This document shows positions 1 to 7,459 of a DNA stretch of 64,000 bases, in pieces. The translations under genes and the position numbers were made by a program. This DNA is from Blastomonas aquatica (GTDB taxonomy: Bacteria; Pseudomonadota; Alphaproteobacteria; Sphingomonadales; Sphingomonadaceae), in assembly GCF_014639875.1 (NCBI RefSeq), contig NZ_BMGD01000001.1:744001-808000 (forward strand), given 5' to 3'. The notes below the pieces were generated by a model. That model did no database searches. It had not been told where the DNA came from and worked only from the letters and a program-made list of their open reading frames with translations. Positions within the stretch are counted from its first letter, which is position 1; the number at the start of each line of letters is the position of its first letter.

Positions 1-473
1 GCAACATGGCGGCGGCGCAATTTGTCGGCGCAGATCGAAAGCGCAGCCACCGCCCGGTCCATCGCGGCATCGCTCAGCCGACCGGACTGGCCAAGGCCCT
101 CGCCCAGCCGGACGACGCGTGAAAACGCATCGACGACAACAAAGCCGTCCGCCGCCGGTTTGGCGATCAGCAGTCTGCAGTTGTTGGTGCCCAGATCGAT
201 CGCTGCGTACGCCCGGCGGGTGTTGCAGCTGCTCCGGTCGGCCATCCGGCCGCGCGTGGCGCTGCGACCACCGGTTGGTTTGCTGCCGTGGGAGTTGCTG
301 TGGGATCCGCCGGGCAGGCCATGACCCGGATCGGCCTGTTTCGTGCTGCGCTGTCCTGCCGCGTCTCGGCCACTGATGGCGGGTTTCGCCAGTTCCCCCG
401 GGGCTGACTCTGGATCGACAGAGTGTGACGCCAACGGTTCAGCCTGCGGCAACGGTGTCGATCGCTCCACCAT
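1..473 (-). CDS. ppx: Ppx/GppA-family exopolyphosphatase, N-terminal part (runs off the window)
   Basis: The reverse strand reads into the window edge with the N-terminal motif of the ASKHA-fold Ppx/GppA phosphatases: YAAIDLGTNNCRLLIA, the phosphate-1 loop, then VVDAFSRVVRLGEGL about 25 residues later. The family hydrolyses polyphosphate or pppGpp in the cytosol. About 75 residues before the conserved block are Ser/Pro/Gly-rich and look like a disordered extension, as seen in some sphingomonad homologues. I chose the ATG at 473 because an AAGAG element sits about 9 nt upstream. An in-frame ATG at 530 would add 19 residues but has no visible ribosome site. The C-terminal three quarters of the protein lie outside the window. 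Family assignment is firm; the exact start is not. Confidence 0.8.
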   Translation of the reverse strand, partial: MVERSTPLPQAEPLASHSVDPESAPGELAKPAISGRDAAGQRSTKQADPGHGLPGGSHSNSHGSKPTGGRSATRGRMADRSSCNTRRAYAAIDLGTNNCRLLIAKPAADGFVVVDAFSRVVRLGEGLGQSGRLSDAAMDRAVAALSICADKLRRRHV

Positions 474-607
474 GCCAAGTTGCTCTTTTTTCTCATCCGG
501 TGCTCCCGCGCAGCCAAAACGCCCACGCATCGCCGGTACTTGAAGACAAGGTTAGCCAATTTGCGGCAAACGCGCAAGCATGCCGCCAAATCTGTACGTT
601 TTGGGTC

Positions 608-635
608 TTGACCGGTTTTGTCGACACGCTTAATG
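608..635 (+). promoter_or_regulatory. Promoter of tRNA-Gln
   Basis: A TTGACC box (608-613), a 16-nt spacer and TTAATG (630-635) end 13 nt before the mature tRNA 5' end. This fits a sigma-70 type promoter with a very short tRNA leader. Seen by eye only; no start-site data. Confidence 0.5.
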
Positions 636-648
636 GCGGGCGCTCCAT

Positions 649-722
649 TGCCCCTTCGTCTAATGGTAAGACCACGGACTCTGACTCCGTTAATCGAGGT
701 TCGAATCCTCGGGGGGCATCCA
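649..722 (+). tRNA. tRNA-Gln (anticodon CTG)
   Basis: The 74-nt segment folds into a cloverleaf. The acceptor arm TGCCCCT pairs with GGGGGCA (last pair a G-T wobble). The D arm is GTC..GAC, the anticodon arm is ACGGA/TCCGT around CTCTGAC (anticodon CTG), and the T arm is CGAGG-TTCGAAT-CCTCG. The CCA end is encoded at 720-722. Anticodon CTG reads CAG, glutamine. It stands alone between ppx and a DNA glycosylase gene. Confidence 0.93.
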
Positions 723-831
723 TCCTCATCCTTGCAATCACCCCCGCCAGCCTGCGGAATCGGCAGATTTTCGCTGAGCGGTCTGGTGCCGCGCTGCGAT
801 TCGCTGCACGGTGCGCCTGGTGACCCTGGCT

Positions 832-1335
832 ATGGCCCCTCTAGTCACCGGATTGCCTCCGGTGTTTCCCGCGCCCTGCCATTTGCTGGTGCTGGGCAGC
901 CTGCCGGGCAACCGTTCGCTGGCGGCGCAGCAATATTATGCGCACCCGCAAAATCAGTTCTGGCGATTGATGGAGCGCGTAACGGGCGATTCGCTGCAGG
1001 GGCTGGCGTACGATGACCGGCTTGGCGTGCTGGCACGGCACCGGATCGGGTTGTGGGACGTCATCGCTACCGCGCGGCGCGCCTCCAGCCTGGATGGCGA
1101 TATCCAGCAGGCGGTTCGCAACCCGCTCGCCACGCTGATCACAGAACTGCCGGACCTGCGTGCGGTGGCGTGCAACGGCGCGCTGGCGGCACGGTTGGCA
1201 ATGCGCGAACTGGCAGCATCAGAGCTGCCGTTGCTCGCGCTGCCATCGAGCAGCCCAGCCTATACGCTCAATTTTGCCGCCAAGGCGGACCGCTGGCAGG
1301 CGCTGGCGGCGTATCTGGCGCCACCGGTTGCGTGA
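832..1335 (+). CDS. DNA-deoxyinosine/uracil glycosylase, UDG family 6-like
   Basis: A 167-residue protein of the uracil-DNA glycosylase superfamily. Motif 1 is GSLPG (residues 22-26), followed by the conserved AQQYYAHPQNQFW segment. Motif 2 near the C-terminus is LPSSSPAYT. This combination matches the hypoxanthine-DNA glycosylase (HDG, family 6) branch, which removes deaminated purines or uracil in base-excision repair; classic Ung has HPSP in motif 2. I chose the ATG at 832, 7 codons inside a GTG-started frame (811), because the family begins close to the first beta-strand. The gene is single, facing the lipase gene with a 23-bp gap. Substrate preference cannot be read from sequence; superfamily membership is solid. 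Confidence 0.8.
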   Translation: MAPLVTGLPPVFPAPCHLLVLGSLPGNRSLAAQQYYAHPQNQFWRLMERVTGDSLQGLAYDDRLGVLARHRIGLWDVIATARRASSLDGDIQQAVRNPLATLITELPDLRAVACNGALAARLAMRELAASELPLLALPSSSPAYTLNFAAKADRWQALAAYLAPPVA

Positions 1336-1358
1336 ATAGCTGATGCGGGGCGCTGCGC

Positions 1359-3182
1359 TTAGCGTTCGGGCGACTGCAAGGCTGCAAGCGCGGAATTTGC
1401 CGCAACCTCGTTTGCCACATAGCGCGCAGCCTCTTCGGCCTGCTTGCGGCCCAGATGCCAGTCGAGAATTTGCATACCCTGGACGATCGGCGGGCTGAGC
1501 AGGATATCGCCATCGCGCAGCATCGATCGCGAGGCAATCCGGCTGGCGACCACCATCGATCGCTGCATGATCTCGACGATCGACGGGAAATCACTGTCTG
1601 ACTTGCGGCGCAGCAACAGGTCGCGAATCAGCTGGCCCCTGCGCCGCAGCGAGTGATACGCCGCCTTGATCCGCCAGGTCTGGCCTGCCTCCCCCAATGT
1701 CACCACGATGTTGGGGCCAGATTTGAGCGCGCGCATGGTCACGACCGGCACATTGTCCAGCACCCCGCCATCGACCAGGATATTGCCATGGTCGTCGATG
1801 AACGGGGGCAGGATCGTCGGCAGCGAGCCCGAGGCGCGAACCGCATGCCATAACGGCCCGCGCCGGTGAACGTGCAGGTCGTTGGTCGACAGGTTGGTCG
1901 AGATCGCGAAAAAGTTGATCGGCTGGTCGGCGATGTCGGCGTTGCCATATCGTTGCTCGAGCTCGGCATCGAACACCGCAGGATCGAGCAGTGAATGGAT
2001 CGGTACGGTGAAGCGGCGCATCGCCTTGGCATCGATGAACATCGCTTCCATCTGGTCGAGCGTGCGCGGCACCGTCAGCCCCTGCGCGATCGCGCCGCCC
2101 ATGGCAGCGCCTGCGCTGGTCCCGCCGATCAGATCGATCGGGATGCCAGCCTCCTGCAAGCCGCGGACGATGCCGAGATGCGCGCAGCCCAGCGCGCCGC
2201 CACCTGCGAGCACTAGTCCGACCGCGCGGCCGGTCAAGAAGCGTGCGACCCGCTCGAAATCTGCCTCGCTGTCGTGCGCGACGTGGTGGTGCAGATGCGG
2301 ATCGCGCCCTGCCAGCCAGGTCGCCGTTCCGCTGATCGTCTGGTCGGTTCGGTCACGTACCACCAGCAACGTCCGGTTGGGCGGTTCAATCGCGGCGCAA
2401 CCGGCGATTTCGAGTGGGGTGAGCGCGCTGGCTGCGGTGGAATCAGCGATCATCAGCAGCCCGTCGGCATTGCGGCAGACCAGCGCGCCCCATTCGGGGT
2501 CTCCACTGGCATCGATCAGCAGATACCCGCGCCGGGCCTCCTGCTCGCGCAGCCACGCCTGATAGGCGCTTGCAGCCCCGGGGGGCGCATTGCTCTCGCG
2601 CACCAGCATGACATGACGGTCATCGGGGATCGTCCGGCGGATGGCGTTGGCAAGCCGATCGAGCAACGCCGGGTCGATACGGCTGCTGCCGCAAGGAACC
2701 ACCGCGATGACACGCGGCAGCCGCGCCTCCATCGGCGGGGTCTTGGCGGTGACGGCAGCGAGCCTTTGGGTTACCGCGGTGAGGATCGCGGGGACAAGCT
2801 GCGGATAGGCGGCTACCACGGCGTCATAGCAGGCCCGGTCGAGCGCCATCACGACACTGTCGCGGCTGGCCTGTAGCGTCGCGGTGCGGGTGCCGCCGCC
2901 GAAAAAGGCCAGCTCGCCTACCGGTTCGCCCGCCTCAATCTGCGCCACTGCCTTGCTGCCCGCCGGGGTTTCGATGAGCACCCTGAGGCGGCCGGTTTCG
3001 AGAAAGTAAAGCGTATCGGCGGTATCGCCTTGCCTGACTAGCGTCGCGCCCGCGGCGACGTCATGGCGCCGGGCCTGGCGGCTCAGCGCATCGATCGCAG
3101 CCTGATCGACATTGGCGAACAGGCCCGACTGCATCCAGTCGCGCAGCGGTCCATCTGCGTTGAGTTCGTCAGCCTCCCCCAT
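1359..3182 (-). CDS. Patatin-like phospholipase with cyclic-nucleotide-binding domain (NTE-like)
   Basis: About 607 residues. Residues 15-130 form a cyclic-nucleotide-binding beta-roll (LVRQGDTADTLYFLETG, GEPVGELAFF). Residues 320-480 are a patatin serine esterase with the oxyanion loop GGGALG (327-332), nucleophile elbow GTSAG (Ser356) and catalytic Asp471 in the DGG motif. This is the bacterial neuropathy-target-esterase layout, expected to deacylate (lyso)phospholipids under ligand control, probably at the inner membrane. The region between the domains (about 155-300) resembles the linker of NTE-like proteins. I chose the ATG at 3182, preceded by AGGGGTGGGA, over a longer frame start at 3296 because the conserved sequence begins near MGEADELN. 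Active-site residues all look intact. Physiological lipid and nucleotide ligand are unknown. Confidence 0.85.
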   Translation of the reverse strand: MGEADELNADGPLRDWMQSGLFANVDQAAIDALSRQARRHDVAAGATLVRQGDTADTLYFLETGRLRVLIETPAGSKAVAQIEAGEPVGELAFFGGGTRTATLQASRDSVVMALDRACYDAVVAAYPQLVPAILTAVTQRLAAVTAKTPPMEARLPRVIAVVPCGSSRIDPALLDRLANAIRRTIPDDRHVMLVRESNAPPGAASAYQAWLREQEARRGYLLIDASGDPEWGALVCRNADGLLMIADSTAASALTPLEIAGCAAIEPPNRTLLVVRDRTDQTISGTATWLAGRDPHLHHHVAHDSEADFERVARFLTGRAVGLVLAGGGALGCAHLGIVRGLQEAGIPIDLIGGTSAGAAMGGAIAQGLTVPRTLDQMEAMFIDAKAMRRFTVPIHSLLDPAVFDAELEQRYGNADIADQPINFFAISTNLSTNDLHVHRRGPLWHAVRASGSLPTILPPFIDDHGNILVDGGVLDNVPVVTMRALKSGPNIVVTLGEAGQTWRIKAAYHSLRRRGQLIRDLLLRRKSDSDFPSIVEIMQRSMVVASRIASRSMLRDGDILLSPPIVQGMQILDWHLGRKQAEEAARYVANEVAANSALAALQSPER

Positions 3183-3350
3183 TCCCACCCCTGTCTGGTT
3201 GCAGATGTGCTGAGGCGATATCGCCGCACTTGCTGGCACTTGGCGTCTCGGTGACGTTGTGGGTTTAGCGCAGTGGCTGTCAAAACAGAAGCCCATCGGC
3301 AGGGTTCTCTTGCTTTGCGATCAGCCGAGCAACCGTTTCGTGTTTCAACC

Positions 3351-3382
3351 TTTGGTGGGGGGCTGGCCGGGCCGCCCCCAAA
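3351..3382 (+). other. GC-rich hairpin in the leader of the PRC-barrel gene
   Basis: TTTGG, then a G-run, GGCC/GGCC, a C-run and CCAAA form a strong imperfect hairpin 84 nt before the PRC-barrel start codon. No T-run follows. It may be a leader structure, an operator or an attenuator. Function is not established. Confidence 0.35.
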
Positions 3383-3465
3383 CCGCCTCTTGGCTCGGTC
3401 AGCACGCTTCTACACCGGCCAGATCCGGGCGAGGCGACAGGCGGACATGCAGAAGGATCATTCCT

Positions 3466-3840
3466 ATGAACACGCACGATTCCACACTCGCACGCGGCAA
3501 CGAATCGATTTCCAGCGATCAGGTCGATGGTACCGCAGTCTATGGCAGCGACCGTGAGAAGATCGGTACAGTCACCAACATGCTGATCAGCAAGAGCGAA
3601 GGCCGCGTTACCGACGTCATCATCTCGGTCGGCGGCTTCCTAGGCATCGGCAGCGAACTGCACAGCCTGCCCTGGTCGAAGCTCAGCTATGAAACCGAAC
3701 TCGGCGGCTATCTGGTCAACGTGACCGCAGACCAACTCAAGGACGCCCCCAGCTTCTCGGATTCGGATCGCGACCGCGCGACCAACCCGGAATATCAGAC
3801 CAGCGTCTATGACTATTGGGCGGTTAAACCTTACTGGTGA
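3466..3840 (+). CDS. PRC-barrel domain protein
   Basis: A 124-residue soluble protein with one PRC-barrel domain: VYGSDREKIGTVTNMLI, then a beta-rich core and the LPWSKLSYE segment near residues 65-75. PRC-barrel proteins of this length in alphaproteobacteria are often stress-linked. Related domains bind RNA-processing factors (RimM) or the photosynthetic reaction centre H subunit. The ATG at 3466 has AGAAGGA 8 nt upstream. No signal peptide or membrane segment is visible. The gene stands alone between divergent and downstream promoters and ends at a good hairpin. Domain call is firm; the role is unknown. Confidence 0.8.
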   Translation: MNTHDSTLARGNESISSDQVDGTAVYGSDREKIGTVTNMLISKSEGRVTDVIISVGGFLGIGSELHSLPWSKLSYETELGGYLVNVTADQLKDAPSFSDSDRDRATNPEYQTSVYDYWAVKPYW

Positions 3841-3870
3841 TCCTCAGACAGATCGTCACATAGATTAAAA

Positions 3871-3902
3871 CCGGGCCGGGGAGCACACGCTTTCCGGCCC
3901 GG
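3871..3902 (+). terminator. Hairpin terminator after the PRC-barrel gene
   Basis: Perfect 9-bp stem CCGGGCCGG / CCGGCCCGG with a 14-nt loop, 30 bp after the stop codon. The downstream T content is poor (CTTCGTC), so it is a weak intrinsic terminator at best. Confidence 0.45.
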
Positions 3903-4052
3903 CTTCGTCATGGTGGGCGTGGTCGGTCGCCAGAATGCACCGGCAGCAAAGGCCTTGCGTTCAAGGCGGCGCTGGTCATAAGCGGCGCGGCGCCCTGTCC
4001 GCCGTCTGCATCCGCAGATGGCAGCGCTCCTTTTTGCAAGGTTGGTTCGTCG

Positions 4053-4634
4053 ATGCTCAAACGGCTTTATCACTGGACGCTCGCCAAGGCGGCGCACGAA
4101 AAGGCGCCTTACTGGCTCGCCGCGATCAGCTTCATTGAATCGAGCTTCTTCCCGATCCCGCCTGATGTCATGCTGGCGCCGATGTGCCTCGCGCGCCCGC
4201 AGCGCGCGTTTCAGTATGCGCTGATCTGCACCGTAGCCTCGGTGCTGGGCGCGCTGCTGGGCTATGCGATCGGCTTTTTCCTGTTCGAGACAATCGGCGC
4301 TGCGATTCTCGATTTTTATGGGCTGGGCGACAAGTTCGAGGCGTTCAAGGCCTCGTTCAACGAGCAGGGATGGCTGATCGTCTTGCTGGCGGGATTTACT
4401 CCGCTGCCGTTCAAGGTGATCACCATTGCGGCTGGCGCGACCGCGATGCCGTTGTATGTGCTGATCGCAGCCTCGATTGTGGCGCGCTCGGCGCGGTTTT
4501 TCCTCGTCGGGGCGCTGCTGTGGAAATTCGGCCAGCCGATGCAGGACTGGATCGACCGGCATTTCGCGCTGGCAACCTCGGTGGTTGGAGTGCTGTTCGT
4601 CGGCGGTTTCGTCGCGCTGAAATTCGTCCTTTAA
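4053..4634 (+). CDS. YqaA/DedA-like (VTT-domain) membrane protein
   Basis: A 193-residue integral membrane protein with four to five hydrophobic segments. It carries the YqaA/DedA signature: FIESSFFPIPPDVMLAPM with the membrane-re-entrant Glu and Pro residues, and later FTPLPFKVITIAAG. The broader VTT/DedA superfamily includes undecaprenyl-phosphate and phospholipid flippases, so inner-membrane lipid transport or proton-dependent homeostasis is plausible but unproven here. It overlaps the convergent thioesterase gene by 4 bp at the stop codons. There is no clear operon partner. The upstream 210 bp hold only the preceding terminator and no recognisable gene. Confidence 0.8.
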   Translation: MLKRLYHWTLAKAAHEKAPYWLAAISFIESSFFPIPPDVMLAPMCLARPQRAFQYALICTVASVLGALLGYAIGFFLFETIGAAILDFYGLGDKFEAFKASFNEQGWLIVLLAGFTPLPFKVITIAAGATAMPLYVLIAASIVARSARFFLVGALLWKFGQPMQDWIDRHFALATSVVGVLFVGGFVALKFVL

Positions 4635-5065
4635 CCGCGACGGACCATCAGCTCCTGGTATCGTTGACGCAGAGGATCAGGGATCGGTATCGATCCGGTC
4701 TTGTCGGTGAGCACCAGGGTCGACACGCAGGTGGCGACGCACGCCCCGCCCTGAAACGCTGCGGAAAAGATGTCCCAGCTTGATGTTCCCACGCGCCCGA
4801 TGCCGCTCATGACTTCGACCGGATCGGGAAAATGCGCCTCGGCGACGTAATCGATCGAAACCGAGGCAATCAGCCAGCGCTCGCCAGGCTGACGGCGTTC
4901 CAGCCCCAGATTGCGGTTGAACCGCACCCGGCCATTTTCAAACAAGGCCGCCATCGCGACATTGTTGATATGGCCGAGCGGGTCCAGATCCTGGAAGCGC
5001 GTTTCGGTAACCGTGCTGAACGGATAACTTTCCGGATCGCGCTGCCAGGCTTCTGATTTGGGCAT
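4631..5065 (-). CDS. Hotdog-fold acyl-CoA thioesterase
   Basis: A 144-residue single hotdog domain of the 4-hydroxybenzoyl-CoA thioesterase type. The motif RFQDLDPLGHINNVAMAALFE holds the catalytic Asp and the following HxNN. The protein probably hydrolyses a medium or aromatic acyl-CoA in the cytosol. It lies 21 bp downstream of the acyl-CoA dehydrogenase on the same strand, so the two are almost certainly co-transcribed. That makes acyl-CoA turnover during beta-oxidation the likely context. The stop overlaps the convergent membrane-protein stop by 4 bp. Substrate is not predictable. Confidence 0.8.
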   Translation of the reverse strand: MPKSEAWQRDPESYPFSTVTETRFQDLDPLGHINNVAMAALFENGRVRFNRNLGLERRQPGERWLIASVSIDYVAEAHFPDPVEVMSGIGRVGTSSWDIFSAAFQGGACVATCVSTLVLTDKTGSIPIPDPLRQRYQELMVRRG

Positions 5066-5086
5066 AGGGTAGGTTCCGGTCCGCCC

Positions 5087-6241
5087 TTAAAGAGAACGAC
5101 CGATCAGCTCCTTCATGATTTCGCTGGTGCCGCCAAAGATGCGCGTGACGCGCGCACCGCGCCAGGCCCGGGCGATCGGATATTCGTTCATGTAACCGGC
5201 GCCGCCGTGCAGCTGCAGGCACTTGTCCATGACCTCCCACTGCAGTTCGGTGTGCCACAATTTGGCGGCAGCGCCTTCCACAGCGGTCAGTTCCTTGGTC
5301 GCGTGACGGTTGAGCGCCCAGTCGAGATGCGCCCATCCGACCTGCAGCTTGGTCTTGAGATCGGCGAGCACGAAGCGGGTGTTCTGGAAATCGAACACCG
5401 TCTTGCCGAAGGCCTTGCGGTCCTTCACGAATTCGACGGTGTCGTCATACGCCTTTTGTGCAGAGGCCTGCGCGCTGACGGCGATCGACAGGCGCTCCTG
5501 GGGCAGTTCGCTCATCAGATAGATGAAGCCCTTGCCCTCTTCACCCAGGCAGTTGGTCATGGGCACGCGCACGTCGTTGAAGAACAGCTCCGAGGTATCG
5601 GCGGCATCCTGGCCGATCTTGTCGAGGTTGCGGCCACGGGCAAAGCCTTCGCGGTCGCCTTCGACGAGGATGATCGACACGCCCTTCCAGGCGGGCTGAA
5701 CCTCGGTATCGGTCTTGGCGCAGACCAGGATCAGGTCGGCGTTCTGGCCGTTGGTGATATAGGTCTTCGATCCGTTGATGACATAGTGGTTGCCATCCTT
5801 CTTCGCGGTGGTGCGGATGCCCTGAAGGTCAGAGCCCGTGCCCGGCTCGGTCATCGCGATTGCGGTGATTGTCTCGCCCGAAACCAGACGCGGCAACCAC
5901 TTTTGCTTCTGCTCTTCGGAACCGTACTGGACGAGATAGTTGACCACGATATCCGACTGCAGCGAGAAGCCGAGCGGCGAGCCACCGAAATAGGCCGCTT
6001 CCTCATTGACGATGGCGTTGTAGCCGAAATCGAGACCCAGGCCGCCATATTCTTCGGGCACGGTGGGGCACAGCATGCCAAGCTCGCCCGCCTTGGGCCA
6101 GATTTCACGTGGAACAATCTTGTCGTCGTCCCACTTGGCCGCATTGGGGGCGACCTCTTCCTGCATGAAGCGGCGGACCGTCTGGCGGAAAGCCTGGTGA
6201 TCTTCGTTATACGCAGTACGTGCAAGGGCATCGAGCGACAT
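5087..6241 (-). CDS. Acyl-CoA dehydrogenase (LCAD-like catalytic Glu placement)
   Basis: A 384-residue FAD flavoenzyme with N-terminal helical, middle beta (MTEPGTGSDLQGIRTTA, AGMTEP-like) and C-terminal helical domains. The C-terminal motif is GGTSEIMKELIGR, where the residue aligned with medium-chain dehydrogenase Glu376 is Gly. A Glu occurs instead in LPQERL (about residue 249), the long-chain/isovaleryl type location for the catalytic base. It therefore likely oxidises long-chain or branched acyl-CoA to the trans-2-enoyl form, passing electrons to ETF. I chose the ATG at 6241 because GGAG lies 8 nt upstream; an ATG two codons earlier (6247) is nearly on top of it. It leads a two-gene unit with the thioesterase. 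Confidence 0.88.
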   Translation of the reverse strand: MSLDALARTAYNEDHQAFRQTVRRFMQEEVAPNAAKWDDDKIVPREIWPKAGELGMLCPTVPEEYGGLGLDFGYNAIVNEEAAYFGGSPLGFSLQSDIVVNYLVQYGSEEQKQKWLPRLVSGETITAIAMTEPGTGSDLQGIRTTAKKDGNHYVINGSKTYITNGQNADLILVCAKTDTEVQPAWKGVSIILVEGDREGFARGRNLDKIGQDAADTSELFFNDVRVPMTNCLGEEGKGFIYLMSELPQERLSIAVSAQASAQKAYDDTVEFVKDRKAFGKTVFDFQNTRFVLADLKTKLQVGWAHLDWALNRHATKELTAVEGAAAKLWHTELQWEVMDKCLQLHGGAGYMNEYPIARAWRGARVTRIFGGTSEIMKELIGRSL

Positions 6242-6312
6242 GGGCATCTCTCCGGTTCATCTTTTTGCGCGCGATTCATGCCGCGCAGCACCTCACAAGG
6301 TCTAGCGCCGCG

Positions 6313-6328
6313 TTGACGTGAACGTCAA
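6313..6328. promoter_or_regulatory. Palindromic operator upstream of the acyl-CoA dehydrogenase
   Basis: TTGACGT-GA-ACGTCAA, an inverted repeat with perfect 7-bp arms and a 2-bp centre, 72 bp before the dehydrogenase start. On the reverse strand its outer arm supplies a TTGACG -35-like box, with CTAGAC 17 nt further on. The layout recalls operators of MerR-type regulators of acyl-CoA catabolism (LiuR class). That comparison is from memory and no regulator gene is present in this window. Confidence 0.5.
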
Positions 6329-6371
6329 TCGCTATTTAATCGATCGGTTAACATTGCACTGGTTGCCCTGT

Positions 6372-7151
6372 TCAAGCCTGATCGCGCCCCCGCGCCATCA
6401 CCGCGATCCGCGCCTGCTCGACCGCATCGGGCGAAACCTGGCCGTTGGCAGCGGCCGACCGTTCTGCTTCCAATGCCAGCGCATTGGCAAGGGGCAGGTC
6501 ATATCCATCGTCGATCAGGGATTTGTAGGCGGCGACCATCACCGGATCGATGCCGGCCATATCGTGCGCCAATGCGATCGCTTCGGGCAATAGCGCATCA
6601 GCCGCCACCACGCGGTTCACCAGCCCCCAGCGCTCGGCGGTTGCAGCATCGAGGAAATTGCCGGTGAGCGACAATTCCTTGGCGCGGGACAGGCCGATCA
6701 TCCGCGGCAGCTTCTGCGACAACCCCCAGCCCGGCATGATGCCGACACGGGCATGGGTATCGGCAAAACGCGCGTTGTCGGACGCGATCAGCACGTCGCA
6801 CGCCAAGGCGAGTTCGAACCCGCCGGTAATCGCGACCCCGTTGATCGCGCCGATCACCGGCTTGGCACACTGTTCCACCGCCTTGACCGGATTGTCGCGT
6901 GGATCGGTGGCGTTGGCCGCACCCAGTCCGGCAGTGCTGGCGCCCAGCTCCTTGAGGTCAAGCCCGGCGGTAAAGGCGCGTGTTCCCGCGCCGGTCAGCA
7001 CCACCGCGCGGACCCGGTCATCATCGGCAACCGCGCGCATCGCGTCGGCCAGCTCGGCGCGCAAAGCAGCGGACAGCGCGTTCATCGCTTCGGGACGGTT
7101 GAGCGTGACGACGGCTACGCCGTCTGCGATCTCAGTCAAAATCAACGGCAT
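6372..7151 (-). CDS. Enoyl-CoA hydratase/isomerase family (crotonase) protein
   Basis: A 259-residue crotonase-fold protein. The acyl-CoA pocket motif AFTAGLDLKEL provides one oxyanion strand, and INGVAITGGFELALACD carries the first catalytic glutamate. The second glutamate of classical hydratases, normally in FAxPEIxxGxxPG, is replaced: here the segment reads FADTHARVGIMPGWG, with His at that place. The enzyme may therefore be a weak hydratase, an isomerase or another crotonase activity. The ATG at 7151 has GAGG 7 nt upstream, and an apparent TTG two codons earlier is not needed. It is upstream of, and co-oriented with, the acyl-CoA dehydrogenase, but 130 bp separate them and that gap contains a likely promoter. 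Confidence 0.82.
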   Translation of the reverse strand: MPLILTEIADGVAVVTLNRPEAMNALSAALRAELADAMRAVADDDRVRAVVLTGAGTRAFTAGLDLKELGASTAGLGAANATDPRDNPVKAVEQCAKPVIGAINGVAITGGFELALACDVLIASDNARFADTHARVGIMPGWGLSQKLPRMIGLSRAKELSLTGNFLDAATAERWGLVNRVVAADALLPEAIALAHDMAGIDPVMVAAYKSLIDDGYDLPLANALALEAERSAAANGQVSPDAVEQARIAVMARGRDQA

Positions 7152-7459
7152 ATGCAATCCTCATTTAGCAACACGCTCAGGCTATCGGGCGCATCCTGCA
7201 TCGGCAAGGCTCTCTCACTACAGCCGCTACGCGCCCCGCGCCGCCGGATAAGGCCGTAAGCCCAAGCGATTGCGGGCGCCGGTCGCTGGGGCGAGGATGC
7301 TGCGCAACATAAAACGGCGCAAAAGCTTGCCCAAGTCCGCCCGCCAAGGCTATGGATTGCATCCGGGGCGTCTTCAAACAATCTGGCCGGTAACCGGCAA
7401 CAACACCACGAAATTCACCAGCGGGCGTCGGCGGGCGACCGCCAGATAAGGGCCTGTCG
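7152..7459. other. Divergent intergenic region between crotonase gene and maeB
   Basis: 308 bp with no credible coding sequence on either strand. It must hold the promoters of both divergent genes. The only structure I noticed is a 13-bp palindrome at 7386-7398. Confidence 0.6.
7386..7398. promoter_or_regulatory. 13-bp palindrome upstream of maeB
   Basis: GCCGGT-A-ACCGGC, perfect 6-bp arms around one base, 62 bp before the maeB start codon. It is a candidate operator or part of a leader hairpin. GC-rich palindromes of this size arise by chance, so the call is weak. Confidence 0.25.

Noticed and set aside
649..722. tRNA-Glu
   Set aside because: The body resembles tRNA-Glu, but the anticodon loop CTCTGAC gives CTG, which reads glutamine.
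5207..6316. 369-codon forward frame opposite the acyl-CoA dehydrogenase
   Set aside because: Shadow of the dehydrogenase reading frame; no ribosome site and no domain.
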